DNA of 64,000 nt from Anastrepha obliqua (lineage: Eukaryota; Arthropoda; Insecta; Diptera; Tephritidae). The position numbers and the translations under genes were made by a program. Below the pieces are notes generated by a model. That model worked only from the letters and a program-made list of their open reading frames with translations. It was not told the origin of the DNA and searched no databases. Shown piece by piece: positions 11,152-21,493 of the stretch. The stretch covers positions 77,006,001-77,070,000 of the forward strand of contig NC_072895.1 in NCBI RefSeq assembly GCF_027943255.1. The letters are read 5' to 3'. Position 1 is the stretch's first letter. Each line of letters begins with the position of its first letter.

Positions 11152-11877
11152 CTGAAATTAATAAATGTTTGGTTAATGCCAATTCTAAACCAATTATGCA
11201 ATTCTTAATTAATTTTTTAAACTTCTTTAGGTTATTCAGGAGAGCAAACGAGGGTATTGAAATCCAACCGATGAAAGAACAGAGTTGTATGGGTAGAGTA
11301 AAGACTTGACTTGGGCGACTGAGTTATGATTAACATATTTCTACATTGAATATATGGAATTAAATTACTAAAGTTAGCTGAACAGTAACTATTGGAATAT
11401 GTACTCAACCCAAGTCAGTATTCGAAACGTTTCGTTACTCCCTAATTAAGGTGAGAAGAGATATCGTAAATTTCAACCGTGACATAAAAGTAGAAAATGT
11501 AAAATTCATTCACTGAGCAAACCTCGAGAAAAGCAATTCGTCGATGACAAGTCTAATACTGTGTCGACATGATGGCAGAGTTATAGTCTCAGCTAACATT
11601 TGTTGGAAAAAGTGGTTTTCCGTTAACTTTCAAGCCTCGATTGTTATCGGTGTTAATTTTGTTTCTTATGTGACCCGTTCCTCTTCTTTCGCTATCTAAA
11701 GAGCAAAAATATAATCCCAATGCTCATGTATCATCCAATCGGAGGTTCAATACACTAAGTATGACACTAAGTCATATATCATATATAATATAAATAACAT
11801 ACTATAGAATATAAAATGAAAAAATGGAATAAAATAAAAATATAATTTAAGGTCTAATTGGGTTCATACTCGACATG
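11152..11877. other. sns intron sequence, no other feature seen
   Basis: AT-rich intron sequence with no coding match or clear repeat structure before the mariner derivative starting at 11878. Confidence 0.5.
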
Positions 11878-12714
11878 CGAGGTCTGTTAGAAAAGTATCC
11901 GACTTTGCATGAGTAGACCTGTAACCTTCCTGCACATGTGAGAATTTTTTCCCGCCTGTCGCTAGGGTCAGTTGCTGTCAAGCTGTGTGAACTTAACATG
12001 GTATTTAGTACTCGTACCCGTACACCCAGGACTCATCACCAGTGATAATGGTGTTCATGAAGTCAGGATCACTGTTTATGGAGTCCAGCATGTCCTGTGA
12101 GACTTCAACACGAAGTTTCTTTTGCTCCGCCGTCAGTAGCTTCGGCACAAATTTTTGCCGCCACTCTCTTCATGGCCAAATCTTCGGTCACAATGGAGTG
12201 AGCCGAAAAAATGCTGACATTTACCTCTTCTGCAATTTCTCGGATAGTCACACGACGGTCCCACATCACCACAGCGTTCACTTTGGCAATGACATGCTCA
12301 TGTCGGCTTGTTGATGGCCGACCAGAGCGTGGCTCGCTCTCCGCCGATGTGCGACCGTTTTTAAACCGATTGAACCACTCCTTAATCTGTGTGATGCCCA
12401 TAGCATCATCACCGAAAGCCGTCCGAATCTTTCGAATGGTTTCCACCTGGCTATCGCCCAGTTTCTGGCAAAATGTTATGCAGTAACGCTGCTCCAATCG
12501 TTCCGTCATTTTGCTTGTATTCAAAAACCGACGAGAGCACTAAATACCATGGTACGTTCACACTGCTTGACAGCAACTGACCCTAGCGTAAGGTGGGAAA
12601 AAATTCACACATGTGCAGGATGGTTACAGGTCTACTTATGCAAGCGCGCATAATTCAAATTTGTCAGGTGTTAGAAATAAAAAACAAAGTTGGATACTTT
12701 TCTAACAGACCTCG
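11878..12714 (-). mobile_element. mariner derivative with long fold-back ends
   Basis: Ends are inverted copies starting CGAGGTCTGTTAGAAAAGTA. The similarity continues inward for about 135 bp on the left (to GGTATTTAG near 12009) and, with a 45-bp extra segment, 170 bp on the right. The left arm is therefore a copy of the 5' leader joined to the middle of the transposase gene, replacing the true 3' half. Terminal TA is present on the right (12715-12716) but not on the left. Confidence 0.7.
12015..12503 (-). pseudogene. mariner transposase, N-terminal half only
   Basis: Minus strand. The start MTERLEQRYCITFCQKLGDS is followed by a helix-turn-helix region (GITQIKEWFNRFKNGRTS) and the linker GRPSTSR. 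A second HTH is present (IREIAEEVNVS). After one frameshift near 12150 comes the region of the first catalytic aspartate (TGDESWVYGYEY), then a stop. The second and third catalytic aspartates are absent. Such a protein could at most bind ends. Confidence 0.65.
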
Positions 12715-12851
12715 TATACCATATGTGCATTAAGTGCCTTAAAATGATTAATAATTTACATGATGCATATTAGAAGAAAACTATAATTCGATTTTTTTGA
12801 TATTATTGTATCCCTTATACTTCTGCGAAGTATCCACCACGTACATCTATT

Positions 12852-13056
12852 TGAGTTGGTCAACGTTGGCTTGGTCATGTCGTCCGATTGGATACAAACG
12901 CTCCGGCTCTGAAAGTATTCGATGCGGTACCAGCTGGTGGTAGTAGAGGAAGAGAAAGACCTCCTCTGCGTTGGAAAGATCAGGTGGAGAAGGACTTGGC
13001 TTCACTTGGTGTGTCCAATTGGCGCCGGTTAGCACAAGAAAGAAACGCGCTTTGTT
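12852..13056 (+). pseudogene. LINE reverse transcriptase C-terminal fragment
   Basis: The plus-strand peptide RWLGHVVRLDTNAPALKVFD, then RPPLRWKDQVEKDLASLGVS and NWRRLAQERNA, matches the C-terminus of RTE-like non-LTR retrotransposon proteins, often annotated as craniofacial development protein 2-like. The upstream part is missing. The minus-strand open frame is a shadow. Confidence 0.5.
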
Positions 13057-13169
13057 AAATTCGGCCAAAATCGCGTAAGGAGTTATCGCCTATGTAAATA
13101 TACACATATGCACACATTTAAGTCCGTTTTTCAGTTGCATATTAACATTTATAGTTAAATGTTAAAAAT

Positions 13170-13365
13170 ATTGGGTTGGCAACTAAGTAATTGTGGATTT
13201 CACTCATAGATGGCTTCAGGGGAGTTTTTTAGTTTGCAGACGTAGTACAAATGTAAAACTCATTTTGTTATTTGATAGTTGGTCATCATTTAGCTGTCAA
13301 TCAGTAAAAAAAAAATTTTTAATCGGTTACGTAGTTTTCGTTTGGCGTTCGTTGGAAAATTAATT
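13170..13365 (+). mobile_element. mariner 5' terminal fragment
   Basis: Begins TTGGGTTGGCAACTAAGTAA and continues through a leader I recognise from several insect mariners (blocks GATGGCTTCAG and CGTAGTTTTCGTTTGGCGTT). It stops before any transposase codons. Confidence 0.5.
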
Positions 13366-14224
13366 TTTCAGCCCCTCAAAAATCGTTTTTTTGGTGCAAA
13401 GCTGTTTTCATATCGAGAAAAAAATTTTTTGGGTAAATAAAGCGTTCAGATTCACTAAAAAACATTTTTCTAAAATAATCATTTAATTTTTTTGATTTCA
13501 GTTGAGCTGCGCATGCGCTACCGTGATCTTCGCAAGCCTCTTCTAAAAAACGGGGTTTTGGGGGAGGTGTGATATCAACAATAAATAATAACATTTTTTA
13601 AAATAAAAACACCAAAATGTATTCTTCGAGAGTTACCCTTCAGTATGATATATGCCTCATTTGAATAAAAGTTCTAAAACATATTTTATAAAAATTATGA
13701 CAATCGTCCGTTTTTTCAGGCTCACAAGGTATGTATATAACCCCTTAAAACAACATAGCACAGTTGCCAAAAACTCGATACATGGGTTCTTCATGAACTG
13801 AAAGAAACACATTTAGCGCAACGCATTAACTGTATATAGGTTCACATAAACTCTCACAATACCAATATCAAATTAATCAAATTAATATTCAACGTATTTA
13901 TCTTTCTATATATACGATTACTTCCACAATACAATGGAATATAAAAATATACTGGAACAATTTTCATGAGCTTTAGCTACTACTAAAATAATACAATCCT
14001 TCGATTATTCAACAATACAATCACACAAAAATGCATACAATTATTTATTTGTGTACTTATTAAAAAAAAAAAGACTCATCCCATAAATATTGTATATCAA
14101 CGTGGCCTCTAATATCTCTACGAGAGTGCTGGAAGTAAACATTTTCACTAATCCAATCACATAAAAATCCTCAGAACCAACTAGCGGTTAAGAGCGCTGC
14201 CAAGAAAATTAAAAATTTCTCGAC
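13366..14224. other. AT-rich sequence without recognised genes
   Basis: The segment 13370-13600 shares the phrase ATTTTTTTGATTTCAG with 56950-56975 but is otherwise unassigned. The remainder is AT-rich and simple in composition. Confidence 0.35.
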
Positions 14225-14515
14225 TCAGGGAGTTGAGAGCCCCACAACAAGTGCGGTGGTTGCGGCTGCGAGGTGGCCAGGGATCACCATGTTACCCTCG
14301 TAGACGCAAGATCCCATATTGGTAGGGAGATGCTGGTCAATTGAGGTGCCATTGAGGGACGGTTGCCAGAAATGATAGTCGAATACCTCATGGCAAACCA
14401 AGGACAGATTCCTACATATTTTCGACTCGGGAGATATCTGCCGTGACTGTAGCGTGGCCCGCATTTGGTTCCAAATATCCTCCACGGCCTCAATCTTCAA
14501 AACTCTGAGGTTCAT
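14225..14515 (-). other. Unidentified 96-codon open frame
   Basis: Open throughout on the minus strand with non-repetitive composition and balanced base content unlike its surroundings (segments DIWNQMRATLQSRQISPESK and CHEVFDYHFWQPSLN, ending TTALVVGLSTP). I do not recognise the family. It adjoins a plus-strand LINE fragment starting at 14516, so it may be another broken element or an old gene copy. No splice sites or start context were convincing. Confidence 0.3.
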
Positions 14516-15965
14516 ATGGAAAACTGGTCTATTATCAAGTTGGAGGAACCTCAGAAAAATAGCTCCACTGCACTGCTGCTAATTTCTGAAGAGTCCCTGA
14601 AGGTACTCGAGGAAAAGAAGCATAAACTTCGTTTTGGGCTCAAGACGGCCAAACTTAAGATCTTCCCCGCGTCTGATGCTCCGGATGGCGAACTGGACGG
14701 AATAAGGGAAGTATCAAATCAGCCCGACGAACTTCGGACGTCTGCGACGGACACGATGCCCGAAGCCAAGAGCTCCACGAAATCCTCGGATCTCGGCCAT
14801 AAAACAGACTTAGGTGAGCATCCTTTAACGAAGAAATGTTAAGGGTAGCTCAGATTAACCTTCGCCACGCTAGTTTAGCCACCGATAATTTTTGTGTCAT
14901 TCTCAGGGAGGAATACATAGATATATGCCTGATCCAAGAACCCTGGGTTCGGCAGTCTTAGATCATGGGCCTCCAGAGTAGACACTATGACCTTTTTTAT
15001 GTCCAGTCGGAAGGTAAGCCTAGGGCTTGTATCATCGTTAGGAATACTATTAATGTCTTTCTGACTACTCATTTCGGCTCACCAGACGTGACAGCAGACC
15101 GTGTAGAAGCATCTAGTGGCCACTGCTACTATTTGGTTTCTGCATACAGCACTTCCTGAGGAAGTGGGGCGTTTGGTGGCCTCACCTGCATTTAATAAAG
15201 AGATCATCCTCATCGACTGCGATGCCAATGCGCCATTTCGAGAAGCAGCTAGATAAATGATCAAGGTAAGTCTCTTTTTGATTTCATTATTAGCCGTAAT
15301 CTCCTTATTTGGAACAAGGGCAACACTCCCACGATTGTATTTCCAGTATCGGAAACATCAAACGGTTGGGAGGAGGTTCTTGATATCACTATTTCGACTA
15401 ATTCGACTGCCATTAGGGTTGATAATTGGAAGGTTTCTCACAGAAATTCATTTTCGGATCACAGGTCGATCTTTTTCGAAATCAATTTCGCACAGGAAAC
15501 CATATGTCCCCACAGGAACCCTAAAAGAACCGACTGGTCTCTGTTCAATAGGGTTTCCAATAATAAATTGAACAGGCGAACTTTTTCCTACTCATCCACT
15601 GATCAACTGAACAAGCAGGTGAAACACTTGCAGTGATCCCATCAGACGGCCTTCAAAGTGGCTGGTACAGTATCTTTCAGCAAGAAAGACTTTCCTCCCT
15701 GGTGGAGCAAGACGCTGACCGAAAAAGAAACCAAAAACTTTGAAAAGTACCGTATTATTTTGAATGAATACAAAAAAGCCATTTAATACGCGAAACGCAA
15801 CTTCTGGATCGAGTACTGTGAATCCATTGAATTCGTGAAGGATTCCTCCAGGCTAAACAAGATCCTTTCGAGAGACCACTCCTGCAGAACTCTTGTAAAA
15901 AGGGAGGATGGGGAGTGGGATGAATCTGCAAACGTTCTCTAAATCAACACCGGATACTCTAATAA
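14516..15965 (+). pseudogene. LOA-type LINE fragment (ORF1 end and ORF2 start)
   Basis: Homologous to, but clearly diverged from, the complete LINE at 45189-50380. First comes the ORF1 C-terminus (LKTAKLKIFPASD, compare LRKAKLKIFKADS), ending at 14842. Then the ORF2 endonuclease domain begins near 14838: INLRHAS, DICLIQEPWVR, SNGWEEVLDIT, and SFSDH with the catalytic histidine intact. The following linker is NPKRTDWSLFNRV, FPPWWSKTL and EKYRIILNEYKKAI. The match ends near 15965, before reverse transcriptase. Stops and frameshifts are scattered through it. Confidence 0.7.
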
Positions 15966-16204
15966 AGTAGCTTTATAAAATGATATACCTCAGGGTTTGC
16001 TGACGTGCTGATTTTTTTCAAAATCAGTTGTCCAGTTGCACTAAAAATAAAATTTCCATATTATTCTAAGAAGACGTCATCAACGTCTTCAAACAAACAA
16101 CTAACCCTAGAGTCTATCAGGAAACCATTTTGGAAATTATGGTTTGCTTAAACCAGGTGAACTTTATTGTAGCTTTCGGTAAAAAAGTTCGCTTATATAA
16201 TAGC

Positions 16205-16500
16205 AAGGCGGCCGCCGTAGTCGAATGGGTTGGTGCGTGATTATTATTTGGAATTTGGAGTACGTTGGTTCGAATCTCCGTGAAACATCAAAATGGCAAA
16301 TGCAGGCAATGGCGAACCTCCGAGTACATCTCTGTCATGAAAAAGCTCCTCATAAAAAATATCTGCCGTTCACAGTCGCCTTAAAACTGTCCCTCCATTT
16401 ATGGAAAAATATAAAGACATACACCATAAATTGGAGGAGAGCTCGGCCAAACACCCAAAAAGGGTGTCAGCGCCAATTATATATATATGTATATTTTTAT
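16205..16500 (+). mobile_element. tRNA-derived SINE
   Basis: The head resembles a tRNA gene with RNA polymerase III promoter boxes: an A-box-like TAGTCGAATGGGTTGG at 16217 and the B-box GGTTCGAATCTC at 16267. A body of about 200 bp follows, ending in CAAACACCCAAAAAGGGTGT and a TA-rich tail. Related copies or pieces occur at 17840, 21958, 26380, 30041 and 40605. This one is complete at its head. Confidence 0.7.
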
Positions 16501-16513
16501 ATATATTTATATA

Positions 16514-17029
16514 CCCTATGATCAGAAAGTACCGGGAATGTTTAAATAAAACAAAACAGAGTTAAATTTCAGACAAACTAATTTTATCTCCTTCAAAATA
16601 TGACCCGTCTGAAGCAACACACAAGTGCCAACGTTTAACCCAGCCCTCCATGCACCCATAATCTGTCGATTGAAATCTCCTTCCACGAAGTGGTAACGTC
16701 AACTTGGGAAACAAAAAGAAGTCCCACGGACCCATATCAGGTGAATACGGTGCTTGCACAATGGTATTTACTTGGTATTTGGTCAAATAATCCAGCACAA
16801 TTTGGGCTCGGTGCGATGGCGCGTTATCATCATGCAAAATCCAAGAATTGTTTGCCACATTTCCGGCCATTTGCGATGTACAGCATCTCTCAAATGCTTC
16901 AAAACGGATAAATAATATTTTTATTGACTGTCTGGCCCGATGGAAGGTACTCATGGGTGCACCATGACACGCTTTGATAATCGAAGAAAACAGTCAACAT
17001 CACCTTCACGGTACTTTTTGATCATAGGG
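16514..17029 (-). mobile_element. mariner DD34D deletion derivative
   Basis: 516 bp with TA on each side and inverted ends CCCTATGATCAGAAAGTACC / CCCTATGATCAAAAAGTACC. Read on the minus strand, the right end passes directly into the middle of a transposase (GTGAAGGTGATGTTGACTG, peptide VKVMLTVFFDYQ). It continues through HDDNAPSH and APYSPDMGPWDFFLFPKL, the second and third aspartates 34 residues apart, and ends WVKRWHLCVASDGSYFEGD. The DNA-binding half and first aspartate are deleted, and one frameshift is visible. It sits at the tail of the SINE. Confidence 0.75.
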
Positions 17030-17031
17030 TA

Positions 17032-17835
17032 TGTAATAGCAATGCAATACTGCAATACTTTAAAAAACAAAAGATTGCGACACTGGGATGATTGAGGAAA
17101 CTCTCAGATGTCCTTGATCCCAAAAGCTTATTCTTAACTGAACAAGGAGCAAAGGCCCGCCCTCTTTAAAAATATCAAAATGCAGCAAGTGAAATGTGAA
17201 TAATTAATTTTATTATTTACTTTTAATAAGGGGTGTGTTAACTTTTATATTACATATACATGGTGCAGCAGCAACGAATATAACGCCACGTTAAGCAACA
17301 GAAAGGAAATTTATCAAAGCAGTAGCAACAATAACTCCCCATTCCTCAGGTGTGTATCTCTATATGGCTGTAACATAAAAATCAAAGCAAAATGCCATCA
17401 GACGCCATTTTCAGAAAATACACATTCATGTTATAGAATTACTTATGCTCCACCCTGTATAGTTATTATTCTGATGCCAAACTCGAAATGTATAATAACC
17501 ACATGTCAGCGAAGTGAATTAAATTGGGGGCGTTTTTGGTGCCGCAATTTTGTAAAACACGTGACAAAACTGTGGTGTACGTATGTACGTAAGAAGTACT
17601 AAGGTATATATATTTTGTTGCTCTACGACTGTGTCATGCTTCTCGGCAAGGCTGGTATTTTTGTCTTTCTAGTAACGTTACTAATAGTCGTTATTGAATT
17701 TAGAATACTTGTTTTTAAATGATATTTATATATTTTATTGAATAGGTAAGGAAATGTGAAATAATTCGAAAAGAAGGGTTTATAAATGAAATGAAAAGTA
17801 AGTAGAAAAAATATAAATCATTATATTATTATATG
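17032..17835. other. Unassigned sequence within sns intron
   Basis: About 800 bp with no open frame or repeat that I can assign. Confidence 0.4.
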
Positions 17836-17839
17836 TATA

Positions 17840-18150
17840 CCATATATAATTGGCGCGTACACCCTTTCTGGGTGTTTGGCCGAGCTCCCCCTCCTATTTG
17901 TGGTGTGCGTTTTGATGTTGTTCCACAAATGGAGGGACCTACAGTGTTAAGCCGACTCCGAACGGCAGATATTTTTTATGAGGAGCTTTTTCATGGCAGA
18001 AATACACTCGGAGAATTGCCATTGCCTGCCGAGGGCCGAGCGCTATTAGAAAAAACTTTTTCTTAATTTAGATGTTACACCGAGATTCGAACATACGTTC
18101 TCTCTGAACTCCGAAAGGTAGTCACGCACCAACCCCGGCGGTCGGTTGTC
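17840..18150 (-). mobile_element. tRNA-derived SINE, reverse orientation
   Basis: Reverse copy of the SINE at 16205: the tail side carries CACCCTTTCTGGGTGTTTGG, the body contains TATGAGGAGCTTTTTCATGG, and the head has the B-box as GAGATTCGAAC near 18081. It ends with the decayed A-box side CACGCACCAACCCCGGCGG. The open frame at 17833-18066 is a property of the SINE body, not a gene. Confidence 0.7.
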
Positions 18151-18332
18151 AAATTAATCGATTGCTGCTACTTTTGGTAAAAAACGTGTCTGTGGTGATA
18201 AGTCTTCGTGAGACGAGTACCCCTCAAAATTCCATGCGTTCCTATCATTGAGACTACTCTATACATTGACGTTCTCTGCACCACAAATTGCAGAGTATTG
18301 GAAACAAATCAGTTGAAACTAAAATCAAATTA

Positions 18333-19259
18333 AAGGGTGTTTTTTTTAGAGGTTAGGTTTTCAAGTTGGCACTACTTTTTTCCTAGATGGTCTTTTTGAC
18401 AGCTGTCACTTGATTTATGCTCAGTTTGGTTTGCCATTTCATAATGAATAGACTTACACCTGAACAACGTTTGCAAATCGTGCAAATTTATTACGAAAAT
18501 ACGTCGAAACGCGCGACGCATCACAAGAAAATTTTGTTCAGCGATGAAGCTCACTTTTGGTTGAATGGGTATGTCAATAAGCAAAATTGTCGCATTTGGA
18601 GTGAACATAATCCACAAGCCATTGCTGAGACGCCGTTACATCCTCAAAAAGTCACTGTTTGGTGTGCTCTATGGGCAGAGGGAATCATTGGTCCATATTT
18701 CTTTAAAAATGAAGCCGGCCATAATGTTACAGTCAATGGAGAGCGCTATAGAGCCATGTTTAATGACTTTTTCGTGCCTGAATTGGACGATGTTGATGTG
18801 GACGACCTTTGGTTCCAACAAGACGGCGCTACATGCCATACAGCCAACGCAACAATCGATTTATTGAAGGAAACTTTTGGTGAGCGCATTATCTCGCGCC
18901 GTGGACCTGTGGCGTGGCCTCCAAGATCGTGCGATATAACACCGCTGGACTATTTCTTGTGGGGCTATGTGAAGTCGCTTGTCTACGCAGATAAGCCCGA
19001 GACGATTGACGTCTTGGAAGAGAATATTCGGCGCGTTATTGTTGACATACGGCCCCAATTGCTGCAAAAAGTGGTCGAAAATTGGGCCTCTCGGCTGGAA
19101 TTTATTCGAGCCAGCCGCGGCGGCCACTTGCCCGAAATCATTTTTAAAACATAATGGCAAACCCTTATCTTTATAATAAAGCTAAATTCTTGGTCATAAC
19201 ATTAAATTATATACGTTTTATTTCATCTTAAAAACCTAACCTCTAAAAAAAACACCCTT
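18333..19259 (+). mobile_element. mariner-type transposon, DD41D spacing, perfect ends
   Basis: 927 bp flanked by TA (18331-18332 and 19260-19261). The inverted terminal repeats are identical over 29 bp (start AAGGGTGTTTTTTTTAGAGG). It carries one open transposase frame. Perfect ends and an unbroken frame suggest recent mobility, although the protein lacks its DNA-binding region. It lies in the sns intron right after the SINE. Confidence 0.85.
18444..19154 (+). CDS. mariner transposase, catalytic domain only
   Basis: 236 codons without a stop. I take the ATG at 18444 (MNRLTPEQRLQIVQIYYEN) because relatives start at this motif; the frame is also open upstream to 18417. After YYENTSKRATHHKK the protein jumps straight to ILFSDEAHFWLNGYVNKQNC, so roughly 100-130 residues with the helix-turn-helix motifs are missing compared with the usual 340-350. 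The catalytic triad is present: FSDE, FQQDGATCHT and TPLDYFLW. I count 41 residues between the second and third aspartates, the DD41D pattern of the rosa lineage described in Ceratitis. It ends GHLPEIIFKT. Without DNA binding it is probably not autonomous. Confidence 0.8.
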   Translation: MNRLTPEQRLQIVQIYYENTSKRATHHKKILFSDEAHFWLNGYVNKQNCRIWSEHNPQAIAETPLHPQKVTVWCALWAEGIIGPYFFKNEAGHNVTVNGERYRAMFNDFFVPELDDVDVDDLWFQQDGATCHTANATIDLLKETFGERIISRRGPVAWPPRSCDITPLDYFLWGYVKSLVYADKPETIDVLEENIRRVIVDIRPQLLQKVVENWASRLEFIRASRGGHLPEIIFKT

Positions 19260-19369
19260 TATTATATTAAGAAAAAATATAAGAGAGCTTATTAAAGATG
19301 AAATATTTTCAAATTATGTCTGGTATCGTTCGGTATATCTACTTATACTTTTAGGTCTTATTTACTTAC

Positions 19370-19543
19370 AAAGAACGGAAAGTTGAACAGTCGAGCGCAT
19401 CGGCATGTCTGGTGGCAATGCTTTGTGCTTTGCTTGGCAGGTGTATTCCGTGTAGTCATCATCAGCATTCGGTTTTATGTTCAGGGTTGACTTAGTAGTA
19501 TATCGCTTTGAAGAAGTTTCTTCAACTTTATCAACGCGTTGTC
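19370..19543 (-). CDS. sns: sns-like exon: second half of an immunoglobulin domain
   Basis: Minus-strand peptide (G)QRVDKVEETSSKRYTTKS, then NADDDYTEYTCQAKHKAL and MPMRSTVQLSVL. The DDYTEYTCQA part is the typical F-strand YxC of an Ig domain. The acceptor is TTTTCAG right of 19543 and the donor GTAAGT left of 19370. The first codon is completed by the last G of the exon at 21341 (glycine). The last base T joins AT of the exon at 10998 to give tyrosine. The length is 174 bp. The order and phases match the neighbouring exons, which strongly supports a real, intact gene. Confidence 0.8.
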
Positions 19544-19734
19544 CTGAAAACAGTAAGAAACCTAAGTTTTATAATTGGCAAATAAAAGTATTAGTTACAA
19601 GTAAGGAACGCAGTAGATATACATTTTAAAATCTATCATAACATTTTCGCGTTCATATGAGCTTCTTCTCCTTCTTGATTTACACGATAATTACTTAAGT
19701 AGTTTTACCCGAATTTAACAAGTCGTTCTTGCCT

Positions 19735-19955
19735 CGTATTAACGGGCATCAGCTGATCTTTCCATCGCAAAGGAGGACTTCCTCTTCCTCTCCAGGGGTG
19801 CTATAGTTAAGCGTTTGCAACCATTCGAACGATACCTATGACCTAACCAGCGGAACAGCTGTATCTTTATTAACTGATCAATGTCTCTGTAAACCTCATA
19901 TAGCTTATTGTTCCAACAAGTGTGATATTTTCTAACCAGGTCTGAAGCCACACTG
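19735..19955 (-). pseudogene. LINE reverse transcriptase C-terminal scrap
   Basis: Minus-strand peptide KIQLFRWLGHRYRSNG, followed by basic residues, resembles the RWLGH region near the C-terminus of RTE-like LINE proteins (compare 12852 and 35755). It is short and decayed. Confidence 0.35.
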
Positions 19956-19989
19956 ATAAAGGCCAGTCATTATGAACTTCATATATGAT

Positions 19990-20270
19990 TTGTTGTTGTT
20001 GTTGTTGTAGCAGCTAAACATTCCCCGTTCATATACGAGGAATGCTGCTGAAGTGACAGTCCGTGGCCGGATATAAATCCGAATCGGTTCCGTTCCGAAT
20101 TTTTGTGCTGGAATCCGCTGATGTAGGCTACCATGTCTCGGTCCCTGGCGAAGCTGTCCAGCCGCAGACCATTAAGGGATGTTTGTCTTGCAGGTTGAAT
20201 TTTTCGATTATAGGACCAAAAATCTGTTCCTTACCCACACGGGCCTTTGCGGGTGTAGACGCAAATTAGC
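19990..20270 (-). mobile_element. LINE 3' end-like repeat with CAA tail
   Basis: Read on the minus strand, it ends in a run of CAA triplets (plus strand TTGTTGTTGTTGTTG at 19991). It is preceded by the hairpin-like block CATTCCTCGTATATGAACGG (20020-20045), a layout I associate with LINE 3' untranslated regions in flies. The LOA-type element at 45189 ends in a CAA tail too. The small open frame at 20063-20269 is not a gene. Confidence 0.4.
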
Positions 20271-21340
20271 AAGATATTTAAAGGTCACGCTTTGATTACG
20301 ATTATGGGAAAGTGCTTATCCACTGGATTGAACGAAAGTACTTTGTTGCGAACTAAACTACTTTTTTATTTGAAAGACAGAAACATTTTGTGACGGCATA
20401 ATTTCCGGAAAACAACGGCAGCCTTACCTCAGGCGAAGTTCAAAGTCTGGTTAGCCACTGCTAGAGAGAAAGACTGAAACTCTTTATAGGACGCGCAGCG
20501 AACTGTAACAATGAGGAATATGGAATATGGAATACTCTAATCAGAGGACTGTCCCTTTTATAATATACTCGTCAATAAAACTAAACAAAAGGATTTATAT
20601 GTGACTCACAGCACTCTGTTAATAGAAAATCTGGTTTCCCATTGGGAGATTTCCTCCGCACTCTCTCAGTTTGGGAAAAATATAGAAATGTACCAGATAT
20701 AAATTCACCAGTTTAGAAAAGTTAACTGTATTGCATTGGAAACCAGAGCGAGATGGCCACGAGAAATAAAAAGGGTGGGAAGATTCTCGGACACGGAAGC
20801 TGTGAGATGTAGATGAAATCATTCGAATTTAATTCCTATCACCTTTTACCATACTCATACCCACTTTCGCACCGCTAAAGATAAATAACGCCTTCCAGAA
20901 AAAGATAATTTTGGTTCGTAGACGTTGATAAACATTTTACTACAGCTTTTGTGAGTACATTCGTATTAGTATTTTATCAAAAGACTAAAATTCCAGAACC
21001 AACTGGCAATAAAACATGGATTCGCCTTGACACCAAATGGCAAGACAGGACAAGACGATATAGAAATCGCCAGAAGATACATGTTGTCAAATCCAGAAAT
21101 TACGATAGTTACTAATCACATGTAGAAGTAACATATATGTGCACGAGCAGAGGTATTCGGTCCTGAGTTAAGAGTGAGAACATATAAACGTAAAATAAGC
21201 GATTAAGTAAATACAGCAAATTGTGTTGCCATTAGTTTATGACTTTTATTTAATAATCTAGTTATCGAATTCAGTTAAATTAGTGAAACATGCTTTATTT
21301 GGATAAAAACGTAACAATTTCGTAACAGTATTATAATTAC
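20271..21340. other. sns intron sequence without assigned features
   Basis: About 1 kb with only short open frames and no match that I can defend. Confidence 0.4.
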
Positions 21341-21493
21341 CTTGTTTGAATTCCACGTTTCCTCGATACCAAATTATTTGTGCAGCTGGCTTTGCATTCT
21401 CTACAATGCAATTTAACGACAAATCCTGATTTTCCCTCACTTCTACCTTTGAATTGTGAGCATAACCTTGTATTTCAATGGACGAAGGTGAAG
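21341..21493 (-). CDS. sns: sns-like exon: first half of the second immunoglobulin domain
   Basis: Minus-strand peptide (S)SPSSIEIQGYAHNSKVEVRE, then NQDLSLNCIVENAKPAAQII, WYRGNVEFKQ(G). The cysteine and WYRG tryptophan are at the positions expected for the B and C strands of an Ig fold. The acceptor is CTATTTTTAG right of 21493 and the donor GTAATT left of 21341. The first codon is split: T from the exon at 29505 plus CT gives serine. The final G joins GA of the 19543 exon. The length is 153 bp. The open frame that continues into the intron past 21341 is not coding. Confidence 0.8.

Noticed and set aside
13366..13600. Relation to the 3' part of the 7 kb transposon
   Set aside because: Only one short phrase (ATTTTTTTGATTTCAG) is shared, too little to claim homology.
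16205..16290. Possible tRNA gene
   Set aside because: The A and B boxes are there but the cloverleaf does not close and a SINE body follows; repeated copies confirm a SINE.
20063..20269. 68-codon open frame
   Set aside because: Lies in a LINE 3' end-like repeat with a CAA tail.
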